Positions 47,701-59,312 of a stretch of 64,000 nucleotides of DNA are shown here, one piece after another; position 1 is the stretch's first letter; the number at the start of each line of letters is the position of its first letter. A program made the position numbers and the translations under genes. The DNA is from Phyto melanocephala. Lineage: Eukaryota; Arthropoda; Insecta; Diptera; Rhinophoridae. The stretch spans positions 74,358,543-74,422,542 of the forward strand of contig OW799234.1 of NCBI GenBank assembly GCA_941918925.1, written 5' to 3'. A model generated the notes under the pieces. That model was not told the DNA's origin. It searched no databases and worked only from the letters and a program-made list of their open reading frames with translations.

Positions 47701-48639
47701 TAATTTTCCGTCACAAGAAAGCGTCTCACCAAAAAGCAAAGTGTGCAAAATTTCAGAGTCGTACATCCAATTTTGTTGCTTTTATGACGAATTTGTTTTT
47801 AAATATACCGAAAAATACACTGTGCGGTATAAATTTTCGTACATTTTGATCGATTACTCCTCTTCTAATAAATAGATTTAGATAATTTTTGGGGAAAAAT
47901 ATTGTTTTTACTCAGGAAATATATATTCGAAGTTTCATGAGTCTACGTTAATGCGTTTGGACACAATTCCATTTTATTCGATGTTTGAAGGACACGGTTT
48001 TTTCGACCTACTCTTGCTTTTCGAGCTATAACTCTCTTCCTAATATTCCGATTTAGCCCATTTTCAATACCAAACAAACCTTGTCTATAAGAAAGATTCT
48101 GGCAAAATTTGAGCCCCCTAGCTTTTTCGGTGCGACCTCTATCGTGCTTCCAACAGACGGACAGACGGACAGACGGACGGACATAGCTAGATCGTCATCA
48201 AATCAAACCCTGATTCAGAATATATATACTTTATGGGGTCTAAAATGGATATTTCGATGTGTTACAAACGGAATGACAAAATGAATATACCCCCACCATT
48301 TTTTTGGTGGCGGGTATAACTAGGTAATGACTTGCTCTTACTAAACAACATACTTTTCAATGACTATTACATTTCGTCTGTCTTACCACGAAGTATTTTA
48401 GTAATGACTTGATTTAAAATATGGGACGTAAGTACTTATACAATACAATTTCTTATTGCGAAATTTGATAGAAGCCATTTAAACATAACGTTTTATAATT
48501 TTCATTAAGTTTAATACGCTTAGGGTTTAAATAATAATGATTTTAATAAGAGCGGCAAAGCATTTCTAGTTTTTTCAAAATTTCAAATTAACGTATCGCA
48601 GAGTGTTGGTTGGTTATCGTGGTAGTTCGCTGCACGTAA

Positions 48640-49010
48640 ACAGTCAAGTAGAGTCTGTATGATTCCGTTTTGACAGGACCACATCACTCGTCAGTTCCAA
48701 TGTATCTCAGAATAAATCCAAGAGTATTTAAGATACTAGATCCACCCCGTGGTCGTGAGATATCTCAGTAGATAATTCAGTCTAACTTCAGATATCGCAG
48801 AGAGGCCATCCAGTACATGTTTTTCCAGAAATCTGTGTCTTTTAGCCGCCAGTGCAGGATATTCGCAGAGAAGGTGGAAAACTAATTCCTCCTTCTTTCT
48901 ATCACGACAGCTGCGACAAAGGTCATTCGATGGAAGTCCGAGTCGACTTGCATGTTTGCCTAACATCCAGTGACCCGTCAATACCGCCAGCAATCGCAGA
49001 GTAATCTAAT
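48640..49010 (-). pseudogene. LINE ORF2 C-terminal remnant
   Basis: The minus strand reads LLAVLTGHWMLGKHASRLGL, then LCRSCRDRKKEELVFHLLCE and YPALAAKRHRFLEKH, ending LLRYLTTTGW. The C-2-C, H-4-C pattern matches the Cys-rich end of RNase H-bearing LINEs and resembles 31550-31790. Only this domain remains. Confidence 0.7.
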
Positions 49011-49057
49011 CGAAATTTTGTATTTAAAAGAACCAAACGACTTCTGTAAGCCCATAA

Positions 49058-49490
49058 AGGCCATGTCAGATAGAACTTTTGCTTCGCGTTGCGTTAGAAA
49101 TTCGCTTTGACATTTAAGATGAAATAGCTGTTCTTATATGAAACATGCCACATAAAACACTTTCAACGCAGCACAAAGCTTAAAGTTAACGAAATCTCAT
49201 CTTTTGCTTGCTTTGAAAATCAGATGGAATATTTTCTTATATATTTTTATTTTTAAATTCAAACGCAAAATTAATGAGTTTTTAAAACGATTATAAGATA
49301 ATTTTTTTAACTTTTATTCTAAAACTGCATATTTTAAAAATAAAAAAATAATAGTGAAAAAATTAAAAAAGTACTTGCAAACTTTAAAGGTTAAAAAAGT
49401 TTTCATTGTGACATACACATTTTCTCTTGTGCTTTTCTGTCAAAGTTAGCAATGTCACGCAAAGCGAGAAAGTTTTATCTGACATGTCCT
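49058..49490. mobile_element. TIR element (433 bp), TAA duplication
   Basis: The inverted ends are AGGCCATGTCAGATAGAACT on the left and AGGACATGTCAGATAAAACT read inward from the right. TAA flanks both (49055-49057 and 49491-49493). The 3-bp TAA duplication suggests PIF/Harbinger. There is no ORF. Confidence 0.75.
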
Positions 49491-50011
49491 TAATAGTAAT
49501 GGTTTATTTAGGTTATTAAAATCAACTTATTTATTGCTATTAAAGTAAGTAGATATTTAAGTCCCTATTTATAAGCGAGCTTTATAAGTACTTATTCAAA
49601 TCCCTTTTTGTAAGCGAGAGTGGTAAGTGCTTTTTTTAGTCCCTATTTGTAAGCAAGCGTGGTAGGTACTTGCCTCCAATGACATCGCCGTGTTAAAATA
49701 ATGCCAAATTGTAAGTAGTGAACAATTGTTTTCTAGTAGTTTCAGCTCATTACTTTGTAATGTGTTATTTTCTGGGGCTTAATTTAATATTTGCGAGTAC
49801 ATATAAGTATTTGAAGCTTATAATTTAAAAAAAATTTCTAATTAAACTTCTTAATGAACGAGAAAAAAACTAAAACATCAGACTCAGTTTTTCTTATTTT
49901 TTTTAAACATGTTAATTTAAAAATCTGTTTAGCCGCTTGTTATCTAGTTGATTTCAGGCAAATTTTACCACATTAAACCATTCGATCTTTGGTAATATTT
50001 TTGTTCCTTCC

Positions 50012-51136
50012 CATAGCTTGGGAATAATGATTAGAAATCCTAATGGTAAGCAATTGGATTAGAAATTTTAATTGTGCTGAAAAATTGATAAATTATGATT
50101 AGTTAGCCATTTTAGACGATTACTAATTGATTAGATTGGAAATAATCAAAAATCTAATCACAATTAGTAACGATTAGCATTTCTAATCAAAACTAATCCA
50201 AAAAATAATTGATTAGATTTCTTGATTATTTTTGATTAGATTTGATTAGATCAACTATTTTTAACTATTTTTGTGAAAAGAAAATATTTATTTATCACAT
50301 ATGTTGCTATATTTACATAATGTAACAGTTTTTGAATATTGCATAAAATTGCATACGGTGCACCCTGTTCTTAAACTAAACACTTGAAAAAACGTGTTTT
50401 GTGTAGAAAATGTTTACACTCAAAACTGCTGAATCTGTGCTGTTTAATCGAAGTAGAGTTAAAAAATCCTAACCGAATTGTGTGTATGTCTGAAAGGACA
50501 CATCAAATGGCGTTCGTTCGTGATCGCATAACTTAAGAAGGGCTACAACGATTTTGAAATTTTTATTATTGTTTTGCATGCAAAAAAAAATTTGCCACGC
50601 TCATCTAAAAACGTAGAACGGCTAGATTTGCCCATTTTGATTTAAAATATTCTATGAAGCTGAAAATTAGTTCCTACGGACATTCTATCTTAAGTAGGCG
50701 TGACAGAACTTACTGAATATGCATTTTTGTTTTTTTTTGTTTGACATTCTGTAAAATTCGTTCTTTATATATATTTTATGTATAGTATGTATAAATGTAA
50801 ATAGTATGTAAATATATATGTATGTGGAAATAAATAATGCAATTTTATGCAATATTCAAAAACCGTTACATTATGTAAATATAGCAACAAATGTGATAAA
50901 TAAATATTTTCTTTTCACAAAAATAGTTAAAAATAGTTGATCTAATCAAATCTAATCAAAAATAATCAAGAAATCTAATCAATTATTTTTTGGATTAGTT
51001 TTGATTAGAAATGCTAATCGTTACTAATTGTGATTAGATTTTTGATTATTTCCAATCTAATCAATTAGTAATCTGAAATTTTTATCAAAATTCAATTGTA
51101 ATGATTTCTAATTCTAATCGAAATTCCCCAGCTATG
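50012..51136. mobile_element. Palindromic hAT-like foldback element (1125 bp), 8-bp TSD
   Basis: It begins CATAGCT and ends AGCTATG, flanked by TTCCTTCC (50004-50011 and 51137-51144). The arms are about 344 bp (50012-50355) and 300 bp (50837-51136) in inverted orientation. They are packed with TCTAATCAAAA/GATTAGATT words. The central 480 bp is unique with no transposase. The 8-bp duplication fits hAT. Confidence 0.82.
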
Positions 51137-51144
51137 TTCCTTCC

Positions 51145-54004
51145 TTAGTATTTGGGTGAATTAAAAAATTCCCTACTAACATAATATTAGCATAAATTAG
51201 AATAGTTTTTAGTAACCGCACTCAGTTAAATGTTTATTTTTATTATTTTTAATTAACTTTTACCTCATAAAAGTAATTATATAAAATTTAAACTTAAGCT
51301 TTGTGATTATTTTAAAACAATTTGTAAATTATAATCCATAAAGTCGGTTGAATAGAAATTTTAATATAAATCAAAATTTGTTTATCGATTTTATTTTGTC
51401 TAAAATATATTAACCTTCACGTGGAAGTGACAAACAAATGTTGTGCTAACATATGTTGTGTAAGATTCTTCATTTTATATTTAACGGTATATGTCGAAAA
51501 CCTTAGTACCTTCGTATGAAGGTAGTAAAAACAAAATCCATCCAAGGTGACGTAGACAGAAAATTAAAAGTTTCTTTTGTATGAGTTCAATACTATAAAT
51601 ATTATAGTAAGGATCTCATATAATGGATTATTATTCTAGAAAAGGTAGAGCTAGCGATATGTATAATTGTTTCGGGATATAAGGATCTAAGCATTCTTTG
51701 TAATAAATTTTCATAAGTCCTAGTACAACATCTGCTTTGTTAATAATTAAGGAAACATGGCTACGAAAATTTAAGTTGTGGTCAAGCAAAATAACAAGAT
51801 CAACAAAGCTCAGAACTTTATCAAGTGAACTCTCAAAAATTCAAGTAAGTAAATCAAATTTCTTTATTTTGAAAACGCTAAGCTTCAGGATTATAAAAAT
51901 AACAAAATTTTTACATCATCAGCATACATTCAATATATTAGATTAGGAATATCATTATTTAGCTGTAAATTTTTCGATTAACTTGTTGAGTTCCAACAGA
52001 CAGAGATAAATTAGAAAACATGTTTCTACCAAGAATTTTAGCAAGACCACATCCGTTAGAAGCTTACCTCATAAAACAGTAAACACTTCGCTAAATTAAT
52101 CATGTGAAGTCAGGCTTATTTGTTTAGCATTGGTTTTATTTTAGACTAAATGAACCGCATTGGTAGTCACAATATACATACATGTTGAATATATCAGTTT
52201 AGTAGTTCTCTAGAAAACACTAATACAAAACGTAAAGATTTTTATACAATAAATAATCGAATTTCAGTTTAAAATTTTCCATTTTCAAACCAAAGCTAAC
52301 TAAGTTGTGATATGATATGTTTTGTTTTAAAATTTCCAATGAAATATTTGTGTTTTTAATAATTTTTATTTATCCAAATTTTTCATTTTCCGGAAAACTC
52401 AGCTTTGAATTATTTCAAACTTTTTAAATAAAAAAAATAATGCAATCAACCCAACCGTTTTCTGATGACGCACTTAGCAACGAACATCATTTCATTTTTG
52501 TTTAAATGGAATAATCTAATTTACCGGAATGTATCAATTTGTATGTGATTTAATTATAGTTGTTAGTAAATTGGCTCACAGTTTAACGTTCATCTTTAAT
52601 TTTAGGCAAAAAGCAGGACCGGTACCGCAATATTGAAAATATCCACAGCCGAATCGTTCTTCCGCTTGACTGTTTCTATTTTTAAAAAATTTCTTTGTAT
52701 TTTTCTGTTTTTTTTTTTTTTGCATATTGCGAATTTGCAATTATTAAAATAGATTAAAGGAAAGTTTTTATCAGTAGATTTAGATTTTTCCCCAGCTAAT
52801 TGGGGAAACAAATTAAAAAAATAAAAACCATTCAGATAACAAGATATACATACATATGTACATACATAAATGAGAAATAATTTTTTCATTCGGAACACAG
52901 CACATTTTTCAATAATTTCGTTAAGAAATCCGCTTTATTTCCACAATACATACGTTTCAGTTGCCCACCTAAGGTATGAGTATTATTAACTTTTGTATTT
53001 AATATCTCTAATAAATAAACGTATTAGTGTTAAGCAAAACTTGTTTCTACCAAAAATTGTTGCCATATTTTATGTTGAAAATAAAAATTTATTTCCTGTT
53101 TATTGCATTTTTAAATCCGATTTAAATTTATGAAATATGCTTTTTCTAACCACATTCCTGCTTAGCACTACCATACTACACCGAACACTTGGTAACACGT
53201 GTACACAATCAGAACAAATACATGAATATGCTCATTGTTTACGCACACATACATTCAAAACGTAGATTTAATCCCTCGCACACAGTTAATGCTGTCGATT
53301 AGCCAGAGCTGCAAAAGAGTGGAATACATAAGTACCAAAAAGATTTGGATTTTAATTTTTTTGCAGTCAAACTAAAAATTCTTAAAAAAAGTTGTTGTTG
53401 TAAGATATTTAAGATTTTTTAAAGTTTTAGTTTCGTTTTTCATAAGTAGAATTAATGTAATTGGTGAATTCACAAGAAGTGCTACTATGTCGTATTGTCA
53501 TAATTTCCGAAAATTTTAAATTTTTTCTTAGATTTTTTATTTTAAAAATGTAAATGCTATTCACATTTGTCAAATTAAATATGACAATCAAGACCTTAGT
53601 GAATTTGCCATGATGACATTGATGATACAAAGGTGAATTCATACAAGTGAAATTGTTAGCCCAGCAGCTAGGAAAATATTATGTCAAAATTTGTTGAATT
53701 TACCTTGGTTTCATTTATTAATGCAGGGATTGAAATGAGATCTTAGTTTTTCTGCTAAACAATTAATTTGAAAGTACTTTTCTGACAACAAATGTACCAA
53801 ATTTATATATAGTTGTTGCTTTTGCAGAATTTAAAATGTGTTTCACAAATATATGTCCTTTGTTTAATCAAATTTGATTAAATTATACATATCAAAACAA
53901 CATTTCTGACCATGATATATGAATTGGGCTTGACAGAAAATATCAAGTTTTTTATAAATATAGAAGTTAAACAAATACAAAGCTTTTTATAACTTTTGTA
54001 TAAA
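51145..54004. other. No gene recognised
   Basis: AT-rich sequence with only short low-complexity ORFs. No TIR pair or coding motif was found. Confidence 0.45.
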
Positions 54005-54006
54005 TA

Positions 54007-54275
54007 CAGGGTCCGCCAAATAACTTTACTTTTTTTTTTGAAAATCTTATAAAAAAAGGTGTAGCTTCGGCTGTGTGTCACGTAACGCCGTCCTGTTGAA
54101 ACCAATTGTTGCCAATATCCTCCTCTTCAATTTTTGTAAAAAATTCGTTCACCATGGCCCGATAACGATCGCCATTGACTGCGGCCACTCCTTGCTAATT
54201 TTCGAAAAAAAAAATTCCCCAATTATGCCTTTGGACCAAAATCCGCACCAAACAGCAGTAATTGCAGAAAGATGT
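54007..54275 (-). pseudogene. Mariner-like transposase remnant with one terminal end
   Basis: The minus strand reads VWCGFWSKGIIG, then AVNGDRYRAMVNEF, then FTKIEEEDIGNNWFQQDGVT, where the family's second catalytic Asp is kept. A terminal end, CAGGGTCCGCCAAATAACTT, lies at 54007 after TA. Frameshifts and a stop are present and most of the element is gone. Confidence 0.7.
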
Positions 54276-54637
54276 TATGGAAAATATTTTAAAACGAGCC
54301 CAACATTGCGAAGCTTAAAAGGACTTTATTTAGTGACATTATTTTTCATATTAAGTGTTTAAACATTTAAAATTTTGTGTACTTGTTTAGCAATCTGAAA
54401 AAAAAATATAAATATGAGCATAAAAGTTATTAAATTTCTAAAACCAATGGTGATTCTTGGTCCACAATGCATGAGAGGGATTTACGATTTTGTCACATGT
54501 TTCGAAAAGAAATAAATGAAATTTGTCTGATTACACAGGCGAACATTCAATTTGCTTCTTTGAGTTTATCAACTGACTCTAGTTAATTTGTAATTAGTTT
54601 GTCTCTATCAGCTCGAGTTTTCATGATATAGCTTTTT

Positions 54638-55341
54638 CTAAGTATTTAAAAAGTAAAACTTTTCCATAGGAATTTGAAAAAAAACAAAGAAGAAATCTGG
54701 AATGAACAGCCGGATTAGAGTCTCTTTGAAAATTCCAACAGTAGTCTGCATCATATGGGTATCCCACCTTCCCTGGTACCGATTATCCATAATTTTGATA
54801 TCTTGGTGAAACCTTTCTCCTTGTTCTTCGCTTAAATTACCCAAAGTGACTGTGCAAATAATGTATTTTAATACTCATATTGCAGCCAAGGTCTCTGAAC
54901 TTATCCAGCATATTCTACACTAATTGAACATAATTTGGAGCTTTATCATTTCCCAAGAAATTTTTTATAACTTGTACGAATGATGTCCACGCATTTCGTT
55001 CAGTTTCGGTCATTGACTTATCAAAATCACTAAATACTCACTAAACATAAGCAGCAGTCGTCCAAAAAATTTCTGGGCTGTCTCCAAACCATCGGCACAC
55101 TAAACTTAAGCCTATTTTGTTTTCCTTGAGTCCACTGTCGCAAATTTACACAGCAAGTATTGCACACAATGTGTGGAGCCCAGCTTTTATCTTGGTCACC
55201 AAGATCAACTCCAAAATAATCTAAATACGATTTTTTAACACATTCCGAAATAGGTCTTATGTTTTCTTTAAAGGTGTATTCTCCACAAATATAACAAAAT
55301 GTGTCAGCGTTATTTTTACAACATCTTCTATTGGAAGTCAT
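54638..55341 (-). pseudogene. Remnant of a multicopy arthropod Cys-rich gene family, internally deleted
   Basis: The N-terminal part (55341-55030) reads RRCCKNNADTFCYICGEYTF, then LGDQDKSWAPHIVCNTC and VPMVWRQP, a Cys-rich zinc-binding-like region ending DDCCLCL. Another frame then carries FDKSMTETERNAWTSFV, VIKNFLGNDKAPNYVQLV, a stop, NMLDKFRDLGCNMSIKIHYL and GNLSEEQGERFHQDI, ending in ADYCW-type sequence after a frameshift. From memory, this family occurs as uncharacterised multicopy proteins in many arthropods and Hydra. The central few hundred residues are deleted at about 55030. The function is unknown. Confidence 0.75.
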
Positions 55342-55549
55342 TTCTATTTAGATCAACACTTTTTTAATACACTTTGCCAACTGCAATAAACCACTTCTTA
55401 AAAGCAACAAACTTCCGATATGCAATTAGAGTGCAAAATGAAAAAATAAGGTTCTGAAAAATATTTCACAAATAAAATTCCCGTTAATCAGCTAGCAATT
55501 ACACAAAAAATAATATTTTCATAAAAAAAAACGGTATGACAAACTGATA

Positions 55550-55580
55550 TATACCCTTCTCACTTACTGTGGGGGGTATA
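55550..55580 (+). repeat. Hairpin 3' end of the dispersed repeat family, copy F fragment
   Basis: ACGGTATGACAAACTGATAT precedes TATACCC ... GGGTATA. Only the end is recognisable. Confidence 0.6.
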
Positions 55581-56448
55581 AAAAAGCTATATCATGAAAA
55601 CTAGAGCCGATAGAGACAAACTGATTGCAGAGTTGAATTCAGCGCACCCAAATTAACTAGAATCAGTTGATAAATTCAAAGACGCAAAAATCTTTTTTAA
55701 TTTTGTCGGGCTGTGTTATCAGACCAATAAGTCAAGTTTTGTCATTATAAGATCCGATTTTCTAGAAAATTCCGGGAGTATTTTCAACAACTTCTCAGCA
55801 ATTATTCTTAACTAGGAACTGATCTCCTACTTCGGAGATCATTTATAGAAAATCTTGATCCTAGCGAAACATAATACATTACTACAATAACAATAGTTGT
55901 TGTTATATTCATATATACATTTTCTATGTACATATTCTGCAAATGGTAAAAGGTATTTTTGAATCAACGCAGCCAAAACTTTAACATGTTTTGAAAAAAT
56001 TTATTTTTTAATGTTGGTACTTTTGTTTCATATATGCATGTGTAAAATTGAGACCATCAACAGGGTTCATTGATCTGCCCAACGTGTGTTTTCCTTTTTA
56101 TACATTTTCTGCAATAAAAGGTAATTTATCTGTACTGGGTGTGTGTTTCTGTTTGCAAATACACAAACACTGGCATAAATTCGCAATAAAACATACATAC
56201 ATACATAATGAACATACATTTGTACATATATATATGTATGCTTTTTGAAATAAATTTACTACTAAACTATTAAGTTAAATAAACAAGAGTAACAGCTACA
56301 ATACAGAGCCAACCACAAGCTTTCAATTTAAATTTTATATAAATGTAGATTGTTATCGTAGACATTTTTCTATTTCAATCTCTGACTCTAAATCACTTTT
56401 TACTATAGATTGCATTTAGTTTTACTGAATTTATAAGATTAATTTTTG

Positions 56449-56537
56449 ATTTATTAAAAGCTAACTTGACAGATGTTGTACAGAAATTTATCAAATAAGC
56501 CTTCAATAAACCTAAAATATTTTTTATAAAAACGGCA
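56449..56537. mobile_element. Degraded copy of the 117-bp palindromic MITE
   Basis: It shares TTGACAGATGTTGTA and AATAAGCCTTCAATAAACCT with the copy at 27616 and ends AAAACGGCAG. The left terminus is worn away. Confidence 0.6.
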
Positions 56538-56629
56538 GTAAAATTTAAATAAAGGTTTTATTTAGATTAAATTTCAAAACATTTCTAATATTTTTTGTTA
56601 AAAGAAAAACTATTTTTTTAATGTAAAAC

Positions 56630-56828
56630 CAGGGTACACTTATACAAGGTGGCGGTGCAAGCCCAGCTGATTATTTTTTTGTGTTCTAGAGAATGTCAAA
56701 ATACATACTTAAAAAAATTATTTCAACTTCGGAAATTGTCAAACTCCATACATAAAAAAAGAGAGAAAAAAATTGCTCTCCTTTACGCTATCACCTTTGT
56801 AAAACCGCTATCACCTTTGTACACCATG
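56630..56828. mobile_element. hAT-like MITE (199 bp), 8-bp TSD
   Basis: It begins CAGGGTACACTTATACAAGG and ends TACACCATG, flanked by TGTAAAAC on both sides (56622-56629 and 56829-56836). It is a sister of 33778-33949 with a short internal duplication of CGCTATCACCTTTGTA. Confidence 0.82.
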
Positions 56829-57325
56829 TGTAAAACTTTTAAAAATACAAAATACATATATAAAATTAAATTTAATAAAAAATTTTATTGCAGTTGTTTT
56901 TATAAAGAGAAGAATAATAGTTGTAAATTGTCTATGAAAGTAAACTTTAATAAATGTTTTTAAAATTATAAAGAGATTTTTCAAAGACAACATTTGTATA
57001 TAAAAAGAATTTTTATCTGTAATGTAATAAGGCATTAACAAGATTTCAGAAGGAAGAAATATTTCAAATATTCTTCACGAGGATAAAATATGGTTCTAAG
57101 GACAGCCAACTTTTAAGCAGCTAAATTAAGGCCATAAAAGTATGTGTCAGAAACTCTGCCAAAAAGTCAAATAGCATATTACCATTTGTCTTTTGTGAAA
57201 TAAGTGATTTACAACACATATGTATATACTTTATTCACAAGAGAAATACTAGAAAAGTAATCGATCATTATGTTCATCCATTTTACATTCTCTTTACATA
57301 CTTATTGTCCAGAAATCCTAAACAG

Positions 57326-57534
57326 TTAGGTTAGGTTAGGTAGAACAGGCAGCTGTTGTGCAGCTCACTTGGGTCCATTATATTGATCCCTTTGTGATAC
57401 CTAAACAGAAAAGTAAGAATAGAATAGAAAAGAGAGAAGAGAAGCAGACAAGTCCAGAGTCTCTGGCGGGAATCGAACCCGTTACCCCCAAACTAGCAGA
57501 CCAGCACACTACTGACTAGTCCACCGGGGCACCC
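57326..57534 (-). mobile_element. tRNA-derived SINE with (CCTAA)n tail
   Basis: Read on the minus strand it starts GGGTGCCCCGGTGGACTAGT. It has an A-box-like TGGACTAGTCAG and a perfect B box GGTTCGATTCC (57469-57479), about 55 nt from the head as in tRNA genes. A pyrimidine-rich body follows, then TGCACAACAGCTGCC and CCTAACCTAACCTAA. The tail matches the fragment at 5891-5936. RNA polymerase III transcription is expected. Confidence 0.82.
57469..57479 (-). promoter_or_regulatory. RNA polymerase III B box of the SINE
   Basis: GGTTCGATTCC fits the consensus GGTTCGANNCC exactly. Confidence 0.8.
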
Positions 57535-58124
57535 ATCTTAAAGAGTTAGTCAGAAAAAAATTTATTCACATTATTTCACTCAACACTTATTCTTGATCAA
57601 ATAAATTACTTCGTTTTTCATTACGTAAGCTTTTTAAAATATGTCAGATATTATCTTTACTTAATAATTCATATTCAACTGGTATCTTCTTCAAAAATGG
57701 ACAGCAAAAAAATAGTAGGTGAAAAAATAATTACAATTTTTAAAAAAAAAATTTAATATGAAGTTTAAAAAAAAATAGTAAACAATTTGAAGGTTCATTA
57801 TCACATTGTTTCAGAAGCCATTAAACAGAAGAAGACTTGTACAATAAAAGAATACCTCGATCAGGAGGAAAAAAAAGTTCAAACAGAAATGGGCAAGATA
57901 AATAAAGTCGTACAACCCATTCAAAGAGCAGCAAACACTTATGTTAGAAAAGCAGCTGGTAAATTTAATTCCCTTAATCTTTTGTGCTCATAGCCAAAGC
58001 TAATGGTGGGTTGAAGTCACACAAAGTTCAGAAAGATCCAGATCTTAATGCGGTAAAGAACATAGAAGCAAAATAACGAGCAAAATAATTAAGGTCAAAT
58101 GTTATAAAATAATACACCTGTTGA

Positions 58125-58722
58125 AAAGGGTGGTTAAATTTTAGGGATGATATTATATGTGAACCACACTTAAACGTCAAGTTTTTTTTTTCTGCATTTC
58201 ATTTGATATTTCTCAATTTTACTCATGGAAAGATAAACAATCGAGCATCGCTTTAAAGTTATTCCGGCTTATGATGAAAATGGGCGTTCAAATCAAAATG
58301 CATTTTGTGCAACATATTCGTGTCAACATAATCGTTCAAATTCGTCTACAATCGGGAGAATTGTGAAAAATATTTCAATTTCAGCAAAACAGGTCTGTAA
58401 GAGTTGTAAAAACATCTGTGAATGGCTTCTTAGTTCGTTGAACGGAAAACATTGCTGTTTTTCGCGATAGTGTGGTAAAAGAGTCAACCTCAACTCATCA
58501 TCTTGCCCAACCAACAATTTAACATCAACATTGTCATTGAAAGTTTTGACCATCAGATGTAGGTTTGCCGCCTAGGCGCGGGGGCCATTTGGCCGATATT
58601 TTCTTCCATACATAAGTGAACCATACCAATAATATCATAATAAAAAGAAATGATAATAATTTCCTCAATAATTTGTGTTTTATTCAAAATCATCATCAGC
58701 CCTTAAAATTTAACCACCCTTT
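58125..58722 (+). mobile_element. Tc1/mariner-like deletion derivative with TIRs
   Basis: The inverted ends are AAAGGGTGGTTAAATTTTAG on the left and AAAGGGTGGTTAAATTTTAA read inward from the right. The interior matches 46007-46562: a transposase HTH segment (HNRSNSSTIGRIVK) fused to the C-terminal GGHLADIFFHT region without the catalytic core. Stops and frameshifts are frequent. Confidence 0.68.
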
Positions 58723-59312
58723 ATAATGGATGATGAAACTTTTTAACGAACAGACTTTTCACACATTCCTGGTCACGATTTGTATGTGGCTGATGAACGA
58801 GGTAATATTCAAAAAAATAAACTAAATTTCCTACAAAGTTTTTTGTGTGGCAAACTATTTGCAGTTTCTAATGATTTGTAACATCAATAACGATAAATAC
58901 AGAAATATGTATTACGGAGTCTCTACAAAAACGTTTTTTACCTTTCTTAAAATAGCGCAGAGTGCCTACATGTTTCTGGACCAATTTAGCATTCATTCTA
59001 CTATTGAAAAAAGGTTCTTGAGTGGAATTCAAACAATAAATTTGCATCACGGCAGGATAAATCACCAATTGTCCAGAACTTTATTCTATGAAAAAGTATA
59101 GGGAGCTTGTAAAAAAAGAATTAAAATACACAGGAAAGATATTCCAGGACATGTCCAGTTTTAAGCGTAATTGGACCATTTTGTACAAGAAGGTACTTTT
59201 TTTGGAGGATTTCCGGAAAAAGTGGATAAATTTATATGTCAATACCGAGTAGAGACTTATGCGTCATAATATTTTAATAGATTTACGTATTTCTGAGAAT
59301 TTTTATATTCAA

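Larger units (their letters stand above)
45860..48318 (+). repeat. Dispersed repeat family with terminal hairpin, copy E (long, composite)
   Basis: It begins GAGCACTATATTCGGCTGTG and TATACCCACCACCAATTTT. It ends in a hairpin whose arms are TATACCC-C-CACCA and its complement (48286-48318). The 3' portion has GACGGACAGACGGACGGACA and TATACTTTATGGGGTC. A Tc1-like remnant and a 288-bp tandem array lie inside. Confidence 0.7.
54516..55725. mobile_element. TIR-bounded element carrying a multicopy arthropod gene remnant
   Basis: Inverted repeats enclose the remnant: about 54516-54645 on the left and 55582-55725 on the right. They share TTTATCAACTGACTCTAGTT, AGTTTGTCTCTATC and TTTTCATGATATAGCTTTTT. 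The right arm follows directly after a hairpin end of the dispersed repeat family. No target duplication was resolved, so the limits are approximate. Confidence 0.6.

Noticed and set aside
57787..57993. A 68-residue Lys/Gln-rich ORF
   Set aside because: No motif, splice context or repeat relation could be supported; it lies among transposon remnants.
58323..58553. A minus-strand ORF of 76 residues
   Set aside because: It is antisense to the Tc1-like deletion derivative.
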